This document shows, piece after piece, positions 38,746 to 50,038 of a stretch of 64,000 bases of DNA. The translations under genes and the position numbers were made by a program. The notes under the pieces were generated by a model. It saw only the letters and a program-made list of their open reading frames with translations. It searched no databases and was not told the DNA's origin. Source of the stretch: Trileptium ribeirensis (Eukaryota; Nematoda; Enoplea; Enoplida; Thoracostomopsidae); contig JASANE010029459.1 in NCBI GenBank assembly GCA_030248225.1, positions 124,001-188,000 of the forward strand, given 5' to 3'. The first letter of the stretch is position 1; each line of letters opens with the position of its first letter.

Positions 38746-38900
38746 GCCAGGCCGGACCTGCTCAGATTTCCTTCGGGCGTGGCTTCCAACCTGCTATTGA
38801 AGGTTTCCAGGTGGGCCAGGCTGATGTCGATCCCATTTCGGGCCTGTATGTGCCTGAAAATTTAGGCCCGTTCTCACAACTAATACATCGCTCGCCATAA
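38746..38900 (+). other. GC-rich exon-like segment (candidate terminal exon)
   Basis: A pyrimidine tract and AG (cttctggcttttcag) precede a GC-rich segment. In one plus frame it reads about 51 residues (contains QISFGRGFQPAIEGFQ and DVDPISGLYVPENLG) to a TAA. The composition and residue mix look protein-like and differ from the flanks. A second plus frame (ORF 38,656-38,865) and a minus frame are also open, so strand and frame remain uncertain. No upstream exon was identified. Confidence 0.28.
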
Positions 38901-39307
38901 TGTACTATTGGTGCCGGTTTCAGATTGTAAAACACTGAAACGCATATTATAAAATGATATCCATAATACGCATCCACAATCACATCGCAATAATTATGCA
39001 TTGTTATGATACGGAAATTAAGTTCAGATTTTAAAACGTTAAGAGCAAATATTTAGTTATGACATAAAAGCTACGAAAACTATTTTAATAAAGGAATTAC
39101 AATAGTTTAAGCGTAGTAGCGCAGCGAAATACAACACATGGCGTAAGTAAGTTAAATTTGGTCTCAGCTATAATTGGTAAAGTTCATCATGATAGCAGAA
39201 GTTGTGAGCGATTTTATTGCAATAAAATTGTGTATTTTTCTTAATTTATGGCACTGGCCTAATGGCGGTTGGAAAAAGCAAGAAGGTTAAGACTCTCGAT
39301 GTTCGTC
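38901..39307. other. No recognisable feature
   Basis: AT-rich leader before the 42-bp satellite. Confidence 0.5.
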
Positions 39308-40252
39308 GCCCATATATGGACGATTACGATCTTGCACAGAAATGTCATCGCCCATATATGGACGATTACGATCTTGCACAGAAATGTCATCGCCCATATA
39401 TGGACGATTACGATATTGCACAGAAATGTCATCGCCCATATATGGACGATTACGATATTGCACAGAAATGTCATCGCCCATATATGGACGATTACGATAT
39501 TGCACAGAAATGTTATCGCCCATATATGGTCGATTACGATATTGCACAGAAATGTCATCGCCAATATATGGTCGATTACGATATTGCACAGAAATGTCAT
39601 CGCCCATATATGGACGATTACGATATTGCACAGAAATGTTATCGCCCATATATGGACGATTACTATATTGCACAGAAATGTCATCGCCCATATATGGACG
39701 ATTACGATATTGCACAGAAATGTTATCGCCGATATATGGTCGATTACGATATTGCACGGAAATGTTATCGCCCATATATGGACGATTACGATATTGCACA
39801 GAAATGTCATCGCCCATATATGGACGATTACTATATTGCACAGAAATGTCATCGCCCATATATGGACGATTACGATATTGCACAGAAATGTTATCGCCCA
39901 TATATGGTCGATTACGATATTGCACAGAAATGTCATCGCCCATATATGGACGATTACGATATTGCACAGAAATGTCATCGCCCATATATGGACGATTACG
40001 ATATTGCACAGAAATGTCATCGCCCATATATGGACGATTACGATATTGCACAGAAATGTTATCGCCCATATATGGTCGATTACGATATTGCACAGAAATG
40101 TCATCGCCCATATATGGACGATTACGATATTGCACAGAAATGTCATCCCCATATATGGACGATTACGATATTGCACAGAAATGTTATCGCCCATATATGA
40201 TCGATTACGATATTGCACAGAAATGTCATCGCCCATATATGGACGATACCGA
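39308..40252. repeat. 42-bp satellite with near-palindromic core (about 22 copies)
   Basis: The unit is tcgcccatatatggacgatt followed by acgatattgcacagaaatgt and ca. Its core atcgcccatatatggacgat is palindromic except for one base pair. Diagnostic variants (ttat for tcat, ggtcg for ggacg, tactata for tacgata) recur in similar order in units 8-11 and 12-15, hinting at a 168-bp higher-order unit. A one-base loss near 40,147 shifts the frame. Because 42 is a multiple of three, five ORFs of 282-359 residues run through all the same DNA on both strands. I regard these as by-products. Confidence 0.95.
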
Positions 40253-40714
40253 TGCAAAAATATCAAACTACAGTGTTACGTAGACATGCAGGATATGATA
40301 TCGTTATACGTTGGAACATGCCAAATAGACTCCATGGTTATATATTAGACTGATAATGGAGCTTAATGAGACTATAACTATGGTTAGATGTGGTATGAAA
40401 GGTGAATTCGAAAAATACATAAAAATATTTGATCAAATTGAAAAATAGCAGTATAAGTCAAAACCGAGACTAAAATGGGATACCATTTTAGTGATTACTT
40501 TATATGTTGTCCTTCATTAATCCATTATTTGACAAAAACTTTTTTAACTCGAAGTAGTACGACCGATTGTAGTGCTTACTGAATAGTTGACAGAGCGTTG
40601 AACCATTCAAATTTAAACTCAATTCAGTAAATTTGAACGACTAAAATTACCTTGGCGGGTAAATGAAACTTTTAAATTCACATATCCCATGCCTGAGCCA
40701 TGATATTTTAGGAG
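40253..40714. other. Spacer between the two palindrome-core satellites
   Basis: No recognisable feature. Confidence 0.5.
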
Positions 40715-42765
40715 AAAATTTCATCGCTCATGTATCATGGATGATGACGTTTTCAGTGAATTATCACTGCCGATGTATGGGCAATGAAGTTATTCAAATT
40801 CATTTCATGGCTCTTGTATCATGGGGGATGAAGTTTTCCGTGAATTATCACTGCCGATGTATGGGCAATGAAGTTATTCAAATTCATTTCATCGCCCATG
40901 TATCATCGGGGATGACATTTTCCGTGAATTATCACTGCCGATGTATGGGCAATGAAGTTAGTCAAATTCATTTCATCGCTCATGTATCATGGGGGATGAA
41001 GTTTTCCGTGAATTATCACTGCCGATGTGTGGGCAATGAAGTTATTCAAATTAATTTCATCGCCCAAGTTTCATGGGGGATGACGTTTTCCGTGAATTAT
41101 CACCGCCGATGTATGGGCAATGAAGTTATTCAAATTCATTTCATCGCTTATGTATCATGGGGATGACGTTTTCCGTGAATTATCACTGCCGATGTGTGGG
41201 CAATGAAGTTATTCAAATTCATTTCATCGCTTATGTATCATGGGGATGACGTTTTCCGTGAATTATCACTGCCGATGTGTGGGCAATGAAGTTAGTCAAA
41301 TTCATTTCATCGCTCATGTATCATGGGGGATGAAGTTTTCCGTGAATTATCACTGCCGATGTGTGGGCAATGAAGTTATTCAAATTAATTTCATCGCCCA
41401 AGTTTCATGGGGGATGACGTTTTCCGTGAATTATCACCGCCGATGTATGGGCAATGAAGTTATTCAAATTCATTTCATCGCTTATGTATCATGGGGATGA
41501 AGTTTTCCGTGAATTATCACTGCCGATGTGTGGGCAATGAAGTTATTCAAATTAATTTCATCGCCCATGTTTCATGGGGGATGAAGTTTTCCGTGAATTT
41601 ATCACTGCCGATGTGTGGGCAATGAAGTTATTCAAATTCATTTCATCGCTTATGTATCATGGGGATGACGTTTTCCGTGAATTATCACTGCCGATATATG
41701 GGCAATGAAGTTATTCAAATTCATTTCATCGCCCATGTATCATGGGGGATGACGTTTTCCGTGAATTATCACTGCCGATGTATGGGAAATGAAGTTAGTC
41801 AAATTCATTTCATCGCTCATGTATCATGGGGGATGAAGTTTTCCGTGAATTATCACTGCCGATGTGTGGGCAATGAAGTTATTCAAATTAATTTCATCGC
41901 CCAAGTTTCATGGGGGATGACGTTTTCCGTGAATTATCACTGCCGATGTATGGGCAATGACGTTATTCAAATTCATTTCATCGCTTATGTATCACGGGGG
42001 ATGACGTTTTCCGTGAATTATCACTGCCGATGTGTGGGGAATGAAGTTATTCAAATTAATTTCATCGCCCATGTTTCATGGGGATGACGTTTTCCGTGAA
42101 TTATCACTGCCGATGTATGGGCAATGAAGTTATTCAAATTCATTTCATCGCTCATGTATCATGGGGGATGACGTTTTCCGTGAATTATCACTGCCGATAT
42201 ATGGGCAATGAAGTTATTCAAATTCATTTCATCGCCCATGTATCAGGGGGGATGACGTTTTCCGTGAATTATCACTGCCGATATATGGGCAATGAAGTTA
42301 TTCAAATTCATTTCATCGCCCATGTATCAGGGGGGATGACGTTTTCCGTGAATTATCACTGCCGATGTATGGGCAATGAAGTTATTCAAATTCATTTCAT
42401 CGCTCATGTATCATGGGGGATGACGTTTTCCGTGAATTATCACTGCCGATATATGGGCAATGAAGTTATTCAAATTCATTTCATCGCACATGTATCATGG
42501 GGGATGACGTTTTCCGTGCATTATCACTGCCGATGTGTGGGCAATGAAGTTATTCAAATTCATTTCATCGCTCATGTATCATGGGGAATGAAGTTTTCCG
42601 TGAATTATCAACTGCCGATGTGTGGGCAATGAAGTTATTCAAATTCATTTCATCGCTTATGTATCATGGGGGATGACGTTTTCGGTGAATTATCGCTGTC
42701 GATGCATAGGCAATGAAAATTATCAAGTTCACTTCATCACTATGTATGGGCGATGATGTTTTCAG
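40715..42765. repeat. 84-bp satellite with inverted-arm core (about 24 copies)
   Basis: The unit is atgacgttttccgtgaatta / tcactgccgatgtatgggca / atgaagttattcaaattcat / ttcatcgcccatgtatcatg / gggg, i.e. 84 bp, or 83 when one G is missing. Each unit contains cgatgtatgggcaatgaa and ttcatcgcccatgtatc, which can pair as hairpin arms. 84 is exactly twice 42, and the arms are the same cgcccat/atgggcg words as in the preceding satellite. Variation in G count breaks the reading frame, which argues against coding. Confidence 0.94.
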
Positions 42766-42775
42766 ACATATTTTA

Positions 42776-42795
42776 ATCGCCCATATATGGGCGAT
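42776..42795. repeat. Perfect 20-bp palindrome ATCGCCCATATATGGGCGAT
   Basis: A perfect palindrome at the right edge of the satellites. It is the inferred common core of the 42-bp unit (one mismatch) and of the two arms in the 84-bp unit. Degenerate relatives (tcccacacatggg, atcgctcatatgtgtgtgat) follow to about 42,895. Confidence 0.9.
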
Positions 42796-42895
42796 GCAGT
42801 TGTTCTGCAAAGTTTCACCTCCCACACATGGGTTAGGGCATTTTTTGTGAACACTTTGTATCGCTCATATGTGTGTGATCCACATTTATGTAAAG

Positions 42896-43744
42896 AGCGA
42901 CATTGCCATATCGTCATCGTTCATTTTCAAGCTATAAGCCATAACAAACATTACTAAAATAAGCAAGAAAAAATTGAGCATATGGGTCCAATCTAAACAA
43001 TTCTGCGATTATTTAGATCGCCGAATAGGAACGTTCACATTGCTGAATCTATGCCAAGCTATGCCATGGGTATAGTGAGAATTTCCATATGGACATCCAG
43101 AGTGTTTTAAGCGATAATTATAGCCAGCATTTTCTGTTATTTTCTCGTGGCAAATATGTCCAGCTTTATTGCGTCCCGGATAAAATTGGCTTATAATTCA
43201 CCGCCAAATAAGTAAATCCGCTAAAGCGTGTTGTGCATAATAAGCCCTATGGAAGAAGAAGCAAACCATGCGGTTTATATAATAAAGCAATTTTAAACAA
43301 AACAGCGTTGAGCGAAACCATTGCCAACTATCGTTGCTAAGTTATGTGATGATATACAATAAGTGTCAGTGAAACACGCTCGAATGGGCTGTAGGTTTAG
43401 TGTGAACACATTGTTATAGAAAGCTAAGTCTTGTGCGACACTGCCAATATTTGGATACGTTAACTCGAGCAACGAGTGTAATTGTATGAGGCAGTGCTAC
43501 AAATCGGGAATTGAAGTAAACGGCAAATCGTGTATTCATAAAATGGGGGACAGTGAATACAAGGGTTTGTGCACAGCCGTCAACCTCTAAATTCATACTC
43601 CGAACGATCATTCAAAATATCACATTGTTCATTTTGACTATTTCATTCGCCTAAAGGCTAGCTGTTCCAAAAATATCGATTCGTTCAAATTAGTATTATA
43701 CCACTAGCTGAAATTAACCATATAATCATAGTGTAGCTGGGAAT
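42896..43744. other. No recognisable gene
   Basis: AT-rich spacer before the retroelement. Nothing supportable. Confidence 0.5.
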
Positions 43745-44147
43745 GTTGACATTATTGTAAGAAATCATATTAAACGATTAAGAAGAAATATTTTTAGGTT
43801 TTTAGTTGTTCCTAAAGTTTACAAGTTAAGAAATCGATAGTTTCGTGAACGACATTGTTCTGCGGAAGCTACTGAAGGAATAACAACACATTCTACTGTC
43901 TTCCAGATAATTCTACCAAACGTGCCAGTTAGTTATTTTATTGTAACCAGCGGATGGTTATTCATTTGAAATGTTCGAATAAAATTTTAACTATGACATC
44001 TAACAAAGGAATTAAATCTCCACAAAGATGCAAAAGAAATCGTATTGTCAAAGGTATGATCCAATAAAGGAAAAAACAGCAGTGACAAGGTCCCTCGATT
44101 TCGCATGAATATACGGTCTATATAGGTTCCCTTTCGTTGCTCCCACG
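43745..44147 (+). repeat. Left LTR-like repeat of the gypsy-type element
   Basis: Aligns with 47,040-47,432. Shared words include cattgtaagaaatca/cattgtaaggaatca, tgttctgcggaagcta, gaataacaaca, ggttattcatttgaaatgtt / ggttattcattttaattgtt and tcgaataaaat. Similarity fades after about 44,147, so the true LTR end is unknown. Confidence 0.75.
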
Positions 44148-44946
44148 TTGCTGAGCCCGACGTGATCGGTGCTTCGGGCGTTGGATTATTTGCTATTCAC
44201 ACGACTGCAATTTATTAAATAAAGCCGTTTGAAAACGGCGATGTCAATCAATTTTGATCAATGTCGACGTTTTGGTGGAGACACAATAAAAGAATCAACA
44301 TGGTAATACATTGACGCAATACTAGTAATCTCAGTTACGTACAAATTGAATGAATCACGGTGACAAACAGATAGACTTCAGATTACTAAACGGTCTAGAA
44401 CTCAATAATTAACACGAATTAATTATAAACTTTAGGAATTCTATTTATTTCATGGTATATTTATGTCAATAGTACCTGTTTTGCATCAGATAGCGAACAT
44501 GAGGAAAGCTCACACCAACCTGGCTCAGCTTGTTTACAAACATCATTAAGTTTATCAAAAGCCCGACCAGAGAAATATTTTGAACATTCAAAAACGTTCT
44601 GAAAAATATATTCGTGTTAGGATATTCCTATCTGAAATTATCTTGCCGCAATAAAAGCGCTGTTACGCTGGCTATGGACACTTGCCGGCGATATTAAGTT
44701 AACCCAGAACGAGGTTTGGGCTTTGAAAAATTAACGAAAAGTAAACCTGAGAGTGCACGAGGACAAACAAAATATTAAGATTTTTGGATCACAATCCGAA
44801 ATTCTGACTCGTTGGACACCGAACAGCCTCAATTAATACGTCTGGATGTAGCAAATATTACACCAGGCCAAAGCTGTGGTAAGGGTTGAAAATCTTAGTG
44901 GCTCAATCAGCGGAAATGCTCAAATAAACCCAGAACATCCAGCTAA

Positions 44947-45405
44947 AATTGGTACCATTTTTTGAAGATGACCTTCATTAGTGGTTTGATGAGGTTGAGC
45001 AATTATTGGCAGGAGCAACTGACGTAATCCGCAAACGAGTCTGTTGCGCGTAACACCAACCAAAATGTGATTCGTTATAGTGGCGTTAACGTATCCTTTA
45101 ATTTTTCGAAACTAAGCAACGCATTATTACACTTTTTGACAATACACATGACCAAAAACTCTGCCGTTTTTTAAGCAAGCAATTGCTAAGTGATCAAAAG
45201 CCATCAGCTGCACTTCGCAAACTTCAGCAATTACCACCCGGTAATAACGAACTTGTCCGGATCCCATTTCTCGAAATACTATCCGTGTCAAAAAATTTTA
45301 ATTTGTGTTCCTTTGAGAATGTTACAACCGAAAGTTTACTGGATGCAGCTGATAAAATTTGTCAAGAGTTAAACAGTAATGCTGGAGCTGTAAACGAAGT
45401 TCACT
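44947..45405 (+). pseudogene. gag-like fragment
   Basis: A reading with a stop inside (PFFEDDLH then WFDEVEQLL) resembles the N-terminal capsid signature of Ty3/gypsy gag (PF, W, F, VE spacing). About 200 bp downstream, ORF 45,183-45,407 has SDQKPSAALRKLQQL, which resembles the conserved capsid phrase of invertebrate gypsy gag. Frame changes separate the pieces. Confidence 0.65.
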
Positions 45406-45739
45406 GAAAACTGCTTAGGAAGAAAAACTCGAGCAGTTGCAAGTTCAAATAACGCAGCTTTACTGCAGCCGTAAATACAATAGCTACTGCTCGAAATTCA
45501 GGTTTTCGACATAATCAGATTCGTCCAAGAAGCGGTAGTTCTGGGGGTCGCAGTACCAGACGCCAACGTAGTCATAACCTCAATAAGTTGGTGCTACTAT
45601 CATTAAAATTTTGGATATAAAGCAAATAAATGCCAACAGCCATGAAGTTATAGGTCTAGGAAAAGGTCATCTGCGGAGAATTCACATTCCTCGATTTCAG
45701 AGCGGCACAGATCGAGCGAAAGGCTCGCGAATACATTCA

Positions 45740-45830
45740 ATCCATATAACCACAACGAATATTGAAAAATTTCTAATTGATGCCGACAGTGATTTAAGTA
45801 TTCTGCTATTAAAATTTGCAAAAAAAAAGA
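45740..45830 (+). pseudogene. Retropepsin-like fragment
   Basis: ORF 45,611-45,928 contains FLIDADSDLSIL, which has the shape of a retroviral-type aspartic protease active-site loop. The catalytic Asp-Thr/Ser-Gly is altered to Asp-Ala-Asp, so the protease would be inactive. It lies between gag-like and RT-like pieces as expected. Confidence 0.6.
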
Positions 45831-46249
45831 AAACTAAATTAGATTCATGCGTATCGAAATTAGTGGTTTTAAATAATAGCCCAAATACAAACAACCCAAA
45901 CTTTCATTTTTACAAGATCAACCGTTAAGCAATTATAGGTACCTGAAATTTTGTAGTGGCATATGTTTCGTAACGGATATTGGGAAAGATTTTGTCACTA
46001 AACAAAATTTTCACATTAGTTGATAAAATGGCCTTGTAGTACAACTTCCAATGGAGGTCCAAATTAACAAAATATTCAGCTACTAAATCCAACAGATAAA
46101 GCCTTAGCGAAACTTTTGCTGTCGTCTGTTTTATCGAGCTAAAGCTAAATATACCATCTCGTTAAATTAAACACCAAATTATAACTCCTCGCCGACATTT
46201 TGTGGCAAAATTAACTATAGAAAGAGAACGTTTAAACGTTTAAAACTGA

Positions 46250-46560
46250 AAAAGCAGGGAATAGTTTACCGCGGTGAACAACATCGAGGATCACCACTGA
46301 ATATTGCTGCAAAAGCAGCACCAGGAGATTCGTACCGACATTGTGGTGACTATAGGCAAGTAAATAAGTAACTGCTGCCATGCCGCTATCCAGTGCCCAT
46401 TATTTTAGATTTAGTAAATTACTTAGATGGATGAACTATGTATTCAGAGGTAGACCTGCATCTGAATATTATCAATTCCCTGCGTCTAAAGTTGATCAAG
46501 GAAAAACACACATCACGACATTTTTAAAAGTTACGTACCTTTTGTTGGAATGCTCATTTC
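46250..46560 (+). pseudogene. Reverse-transcriptase-like fragment
   Basis: Contains CGDYRQVN (about 46,340-46,365) and, after a stop, RYPVPIILDL, both in the right order and spacing for gypsy RT motifs 1-2. A further frame holds a YYQFP-like motif. The YxDD catalytic box was not found, so the domain is incomplete. Confidence 0.7.
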
Positions 46561-47039
46561 ACGTGAAGATTCCCAACCTTTACCTAATAACATATGACCC
46601 TAAAATTGAAGGAATACAACGGTCAGGGCAAAGCAACTAGTATTTCGTGGCACAAACAACTTATCGAATATGAATGGCAAAGCACAATGTGGGGCGAGCA
46701 AAGTGGCGCAGAAAGAATGAATTATTCTCAATACTTTTATAGCGATAATACCGAAATAAAACTTCGTATCGCTCAAGTTTTGAACAGACCACGAGATTCT
46801 AATAATCGCGTTCATTTACATAAAACGCGATTCAACCACTTGTTAAACTCAGCTTGAGAAGGAACAGAAGTTGCCAGAAAAACACTGTATTGTCAAAATG
46901 CCATATTTTTAGGCGGCGAAATATTTCTGTGATAGATTGCATTTAAATTATATTGGTAGTAATGAATTATTGAACATTTGAAGCAATAAAGTATCAGAAC
47001 AATTATTGTAAACTTCGTTTTTGCTCCGTAAATTTCGAA

Positions 47040-47432
47040 ACGGACATTGTAAGGAATCACATTAGGGGATTTAAAAGAAAATTTGTTTTTTCGGTTTATA
47101 ATTGTTCTGAACCTAGAAATTAGTTTCATGAGCAATATCGTTCTGCGGAAGCTAAGGAAAGAATAACAACAGATTTTAAGACCTCCAAGATAATTAAACC
47201 AACCCGTGTCGCTTTGTCATTTTTGCTGTAATCAGCAGTTGGTTATTCATTTTAATTGTTCGAATAAAATCGTAATTATGGCACCTAATGAACAATGAAT
47301 TTTCACGAGAATAAAAGAAATATCGTATAGTCAAAGTTATGATCCGATACAAGAAAAAGAATAATAAGGATTATCGGTTTCGCGTCAATTATACTGTTTA
47401 CATCGGCTTCGTTTCACTGCGCCCACAATTAT
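47040..47432 (+). repeat. Right LTR-like repeat of the gypsy-type element
   Basis: Partner of 43,745-44,147, clearly diverged (scattered substitutions and indels), which indicates an old insertion. Confidence 0.75.
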
Positions 47433-48017
47433 ATACCGATATATGTATTTTAGGGTTCTGCCTATTACGAAACGGGTGCCCTCTGGCTCATTCCCCGTCC
47501 CAAAATTTGGAGCTCCGATATATACTTTCTTTTGGTAAAATGTTTTCTTCCCACGGGTAAATCACGAGTTTATACTTTGTATAAATCTTATATCGAGGCC
47601 TAATATCTACGTGCTGTATCGTGTAAAGATTATCTATAATTGCTTGTAATAACAATAAAAAAGACATCAGTGCTTGTAAGACAATTTAATAATTACCTTA
47701 TCGCTTTTGGTTAAAAACTGAATTTTGACAATTTTTATGAACTAACTACAAGGGATTTTAGTCTCTTTTAACGCCTAGCTGGTAGAGATTCTTATCTTTA
47801 TCAGCTATCCGTAAAAGACAAACGTTGATTCACAGCTATTTGCTAGAGATTTTAATCTCAACAAATGAGTCACTAGCGATAATAAACTATAGCAGCCGTT
47901 TGCAAGAAACTAAATACCATACAACCATCCATTAAAAATTTTAGTTTGTTGCAACCGCCGGCTGCTCGCTACTCTGTGAAATCAGCATAATTGCTAGTAA
48001 ACAAATAATAGTTGTAG
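47433..48017. other. AT-rich spacer with loosely repeated words
   Basis: Phrases such as gagatt(c/t)t(t)a(a)tct and agctat.. recur irregularly at 47,750-47,900. No gene seen. Confidence 0.4.
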
Positions 48018-48156
48018 CACAGCTATCGTGCGTTAAGTGCTTTGTACGAACGGTTGTGGCGAGTTCAGACGAGTGCGTTAGCACGAGTTTGAACGAGTTA
48101 AACAAAACAACCGTGCGTACAAATCACTTGACGCACGCCCGGCTGTGCAACAACTG
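48018..48156. repeat. Large hairpin (about 50-bp arms, nested inner stem)
   Basis: The left arm (agttgtagcacagc..cgtgcg / ttaagtgctttgtacgaacg / gttgt) pairs with the right arm (acaaccgtgcgtacaaatca / cttgacgcacg..gctgtgcaacaact) with roughly 85% complementarity. The loop contains a second, weaker stem (gttcagacgagtgc / gcacgagtttgaac). No target-site duplication was identified. It could be a MITE or a structured RNA locus. Confidence 0.7.
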
Positions 48157-48436
48157 ACTTGTAATACAGCTAATTTAGCTAAACGTGCATTAAAGTCAAT
48201 TTGATGTACGGCTTCAACTATATTAGCTGTGTTAGAACAATAATTGTCTTTTAGCAATTGATGACTTTTAGCTGTGTTCGAATATCGAACGAATCGTGCT
48301 GTCTACAGCGACCAATTAAATACATAAACATAAAAGTCCTCCAAGAACTTTGCGAAAATCAAATGTATGAATATTTGTGAACGTAATAATTGCTTCTTTG
48401 ACTGACATAAAACAAATATTGATCATTTTCACGAAA
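48157..48436. other. No recognisable feature
   Basis: Nothing supportable. Confidence 0.5.
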
Positions 48437-48767
48437 TTACCCAGTCAACCATCCTTGATTAGTACTGTTGGCTCTAAACGGTGGGTACCCAGGTTGTTCA
48501 CTGTTAGGACATTGTCCACATACAGTTGTGGAACGAATGGTGTTGGGAGAATAAGTTAGGATGTCCTTGTCGCAAGAAAACTTTGGCTCATCATTGCACC
48601 AATGGTCGGATCCTTCTTGGCTCGTCGTTGCTGTAGTTACTGTGTCGTTATTTTGGCCCATCTTCAACTTCTTGATCCTGCTGCTATGCATATTAAGCTT
48701 ACGACGTTCTCGTATAATCCGTGACACACAGCAATAAATAGTGATGGCAGTAGCGATTGTGAATATC
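48437..48767 (-). CDS. Candidate terminal exon: transmembrane segment plus cytoplasmic tail
   Basis: Reading on the minus strand from a possible AG acceptor at 48,768-48,769 (attcacag), the frame encodes a hydrophobic segment IFTIATAITIYCCV, then a basic stop-transfer stretch (SRIIRERRKL). About 95 further polar residues follow, ending in a Pro-rich tail (EQPGYPPFRANSTNQGW) and a stop. The layout is that of the last exon of a type I single-pass membrane protein, and the CC next to the membrane could be palmitoylated. The frame is also open upstream of the acceptor, so the boundary is inferred. A signal-peptide ORF on the same strand at 50,039-50,206 might be its first exon. The family is not recognised; Shisa-like or nematode CX-type proteins have comparable layouts. 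Confidence 0.42.
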
Positions 48768-49507
48768 CTGTGAATTATTGAATAAGTTTTATCACCGCGC
48801 TAGCACATATATACAAAATACTTGGCAAGACGCGATTCGAAACCCGTGACGAAATACAGATGAACCATATGAATTACCACATGCTTATTACATGGGGACC
48901 CAGGTTGTTGGGACATAATTTTGACATTTTTATTAGGACAAATACACTTCAAACCCCCTTGATACAACATGCGCCAAATATGGGATAAAATATATAGGAA
49001 CTTGTTACTATTTATATATATTGTAGTTTTCAGTGTTGGGCAATGACTAGTCAGTTACAATTGCTGGGGGAATTATTACTAACCGGCAATATTACTCAAT
49101 TATTAAAGTGTTACACCAACCTTTTACTCCTTAAATGATTACTCGCGCTATGAAGGAGGTAGGATGGTGGTTGTGGTTGTAATCACTCACGAAGCAAGAC
49201 TACCACGCTTCTATCTAACTCAAAACCTCAGTTTCGGTACACGAAATAAGCATACTCAAGGTTTAAAAATTTTTATTGGACAAATCTTTATGACGCATTC
49301 AAAAAACATCATTCTCGTAATGTCTTGAGTACCCTAAGACCTAACACGTTCCAGATATCAAAATGATCCGAACCAGTAGTTTTCAAACATATGCTCTGGC
49401 TCTACAATTGGCGTATAAGAGAAAATGACAGTAAACAGGGCGGCGATTGCTAATAACTTTGTCTCGTTTGCCCATATGCCCATGTCTGCCATGGCACTGT
49501 CACTATA
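48768..49507. other. No recognisable gene
   Basis: If the minus-strand exon is real, this would be intron or intergenic. No clear Cys-rich ectodomain exon was found. Confidence 0.4.
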
Positions 49508-49645
49508 TTAATTGTTTTCTCCCGTGAGATCAACTAACTTCGCGACAGTTTCAGGCCCCTCCATATATTGTGCAACGGCATTTCGATCCGCAAAATGGAA
49601 TTTGTGTATGCAATAGTAAATAGAACGAAAGAAATCAAATCTCAT
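49508..49645 (-). other. Short ORF, candidate exon (45 aa)
   Basis: ATG-initiated minus ORF ending TAA. The C-terminal half (DRNAVAQYMEGPETVAKLVD) has an amphipathic-helix, protein-like composition. It overlaps the plus-strand exon candidate at 49,555-49,615, so at most one of them is likely to be coding. The family is not recognised. Confidence 0.22.
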
Positions 49646-49824
49646 CTCTTTCCATAGACCGTATTATAGCAGGCACCGTAAGTGGAGGTGCTGTTGGTGC
49701 GATGGCCTATGGTAAAAGATCACAGCTCCGACTTGGAAGCATCAAACTTCGGTTTTACTCGGTGGCAGCGATCGCTCGCACCAATACAGTTTTCAAGATC
49801 GATCCGGATATTATATGTCAATAG
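49555..49824 (+). other. Two candidate exons joined by a 42-bp intron (Gly/Ala segment)
   Basis: After a cagtttcag acceptor, the plus strand reads APPYIVQRHFDPQNGICVCN to a GTAAAT donor at 49,616. The next acceptor (ctttccatag, ending 49,657) continues in phase into RIIAGTVSGGAVGAMAYGKR and on to a TAG at 49,822-49,824. The VSGGAVGAMAYGKRS segment resembles the hydrophobic Gly/Ala blocks of the two secreted Gly/Arg-rich proteins in this window. A different frame (to 49,948, rich in Tyr and Pro) is also open, and a second small intron or a sequencing indel could connect them. Weak but internally consistent splice evidence. Confidence 0.3.
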
Positions 49825-50038
49825 CAGCGCACCGAAATTATATCCACCATTGCCTTTCGACGTTCATATCCACTTAACGCGCGAGCCTAAATACTATCCC
49901 AACCTGCATGAAATCACAATACCCACAAATGTTCATGCCAGGCAGTAATCACCTGAGCGTGAATTGTTTCTAGATCGCCACCACTATTCGTCAGCTTATT
50001 GAAAAACAACTCACAGTCAACAATGACATATTTGTGCA

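Larger units (their letters stand above)
43745..47432 (+). mobile_element. Decayed Ty3/gypsy-type LTR retroelement
   Basis: Two diverged direct repeats flank gag-, protease- and RT-like fragments in the expected order on the plus strand. The interior has many stops and frame changes and no intact ORF over 110 residues, so it is a fossil. An integrase or RNase H region was not recognised. It appears shortened between the RT block and the right repeat. Confidence 0.75.

Noticed and set aside
39259..40348. Five ORFs of 282-359 residues on both strands in the 42-bp satellite
   Set aside because: All overlap the same repeat. The unit length is divisible by three, so any stop-free unit gives ORFs in many frames. 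No signal peptide, domain or codon pattern supports one frame.
40663..42632. ORFs of 86-184 residues repeating a FSVNYHCRCMGNEV-like phrase
   Set aside because: They are readings of the 84-bp satellite. Variation in the run of G breaks the frame repeatedly, as expected without coding constraint.
39308..42795. CRISPR-like array
   Set aside because: Repeats are contiguous without unique spacers, and the DNA is eukaryotic in character. They are satellites.
46594..46857. 87-residue ORF after the RT fragment as integrase or RNase H
   Set aside because: No catalytic motif of either enzyme is visible, so the assignment would rest on position alone.
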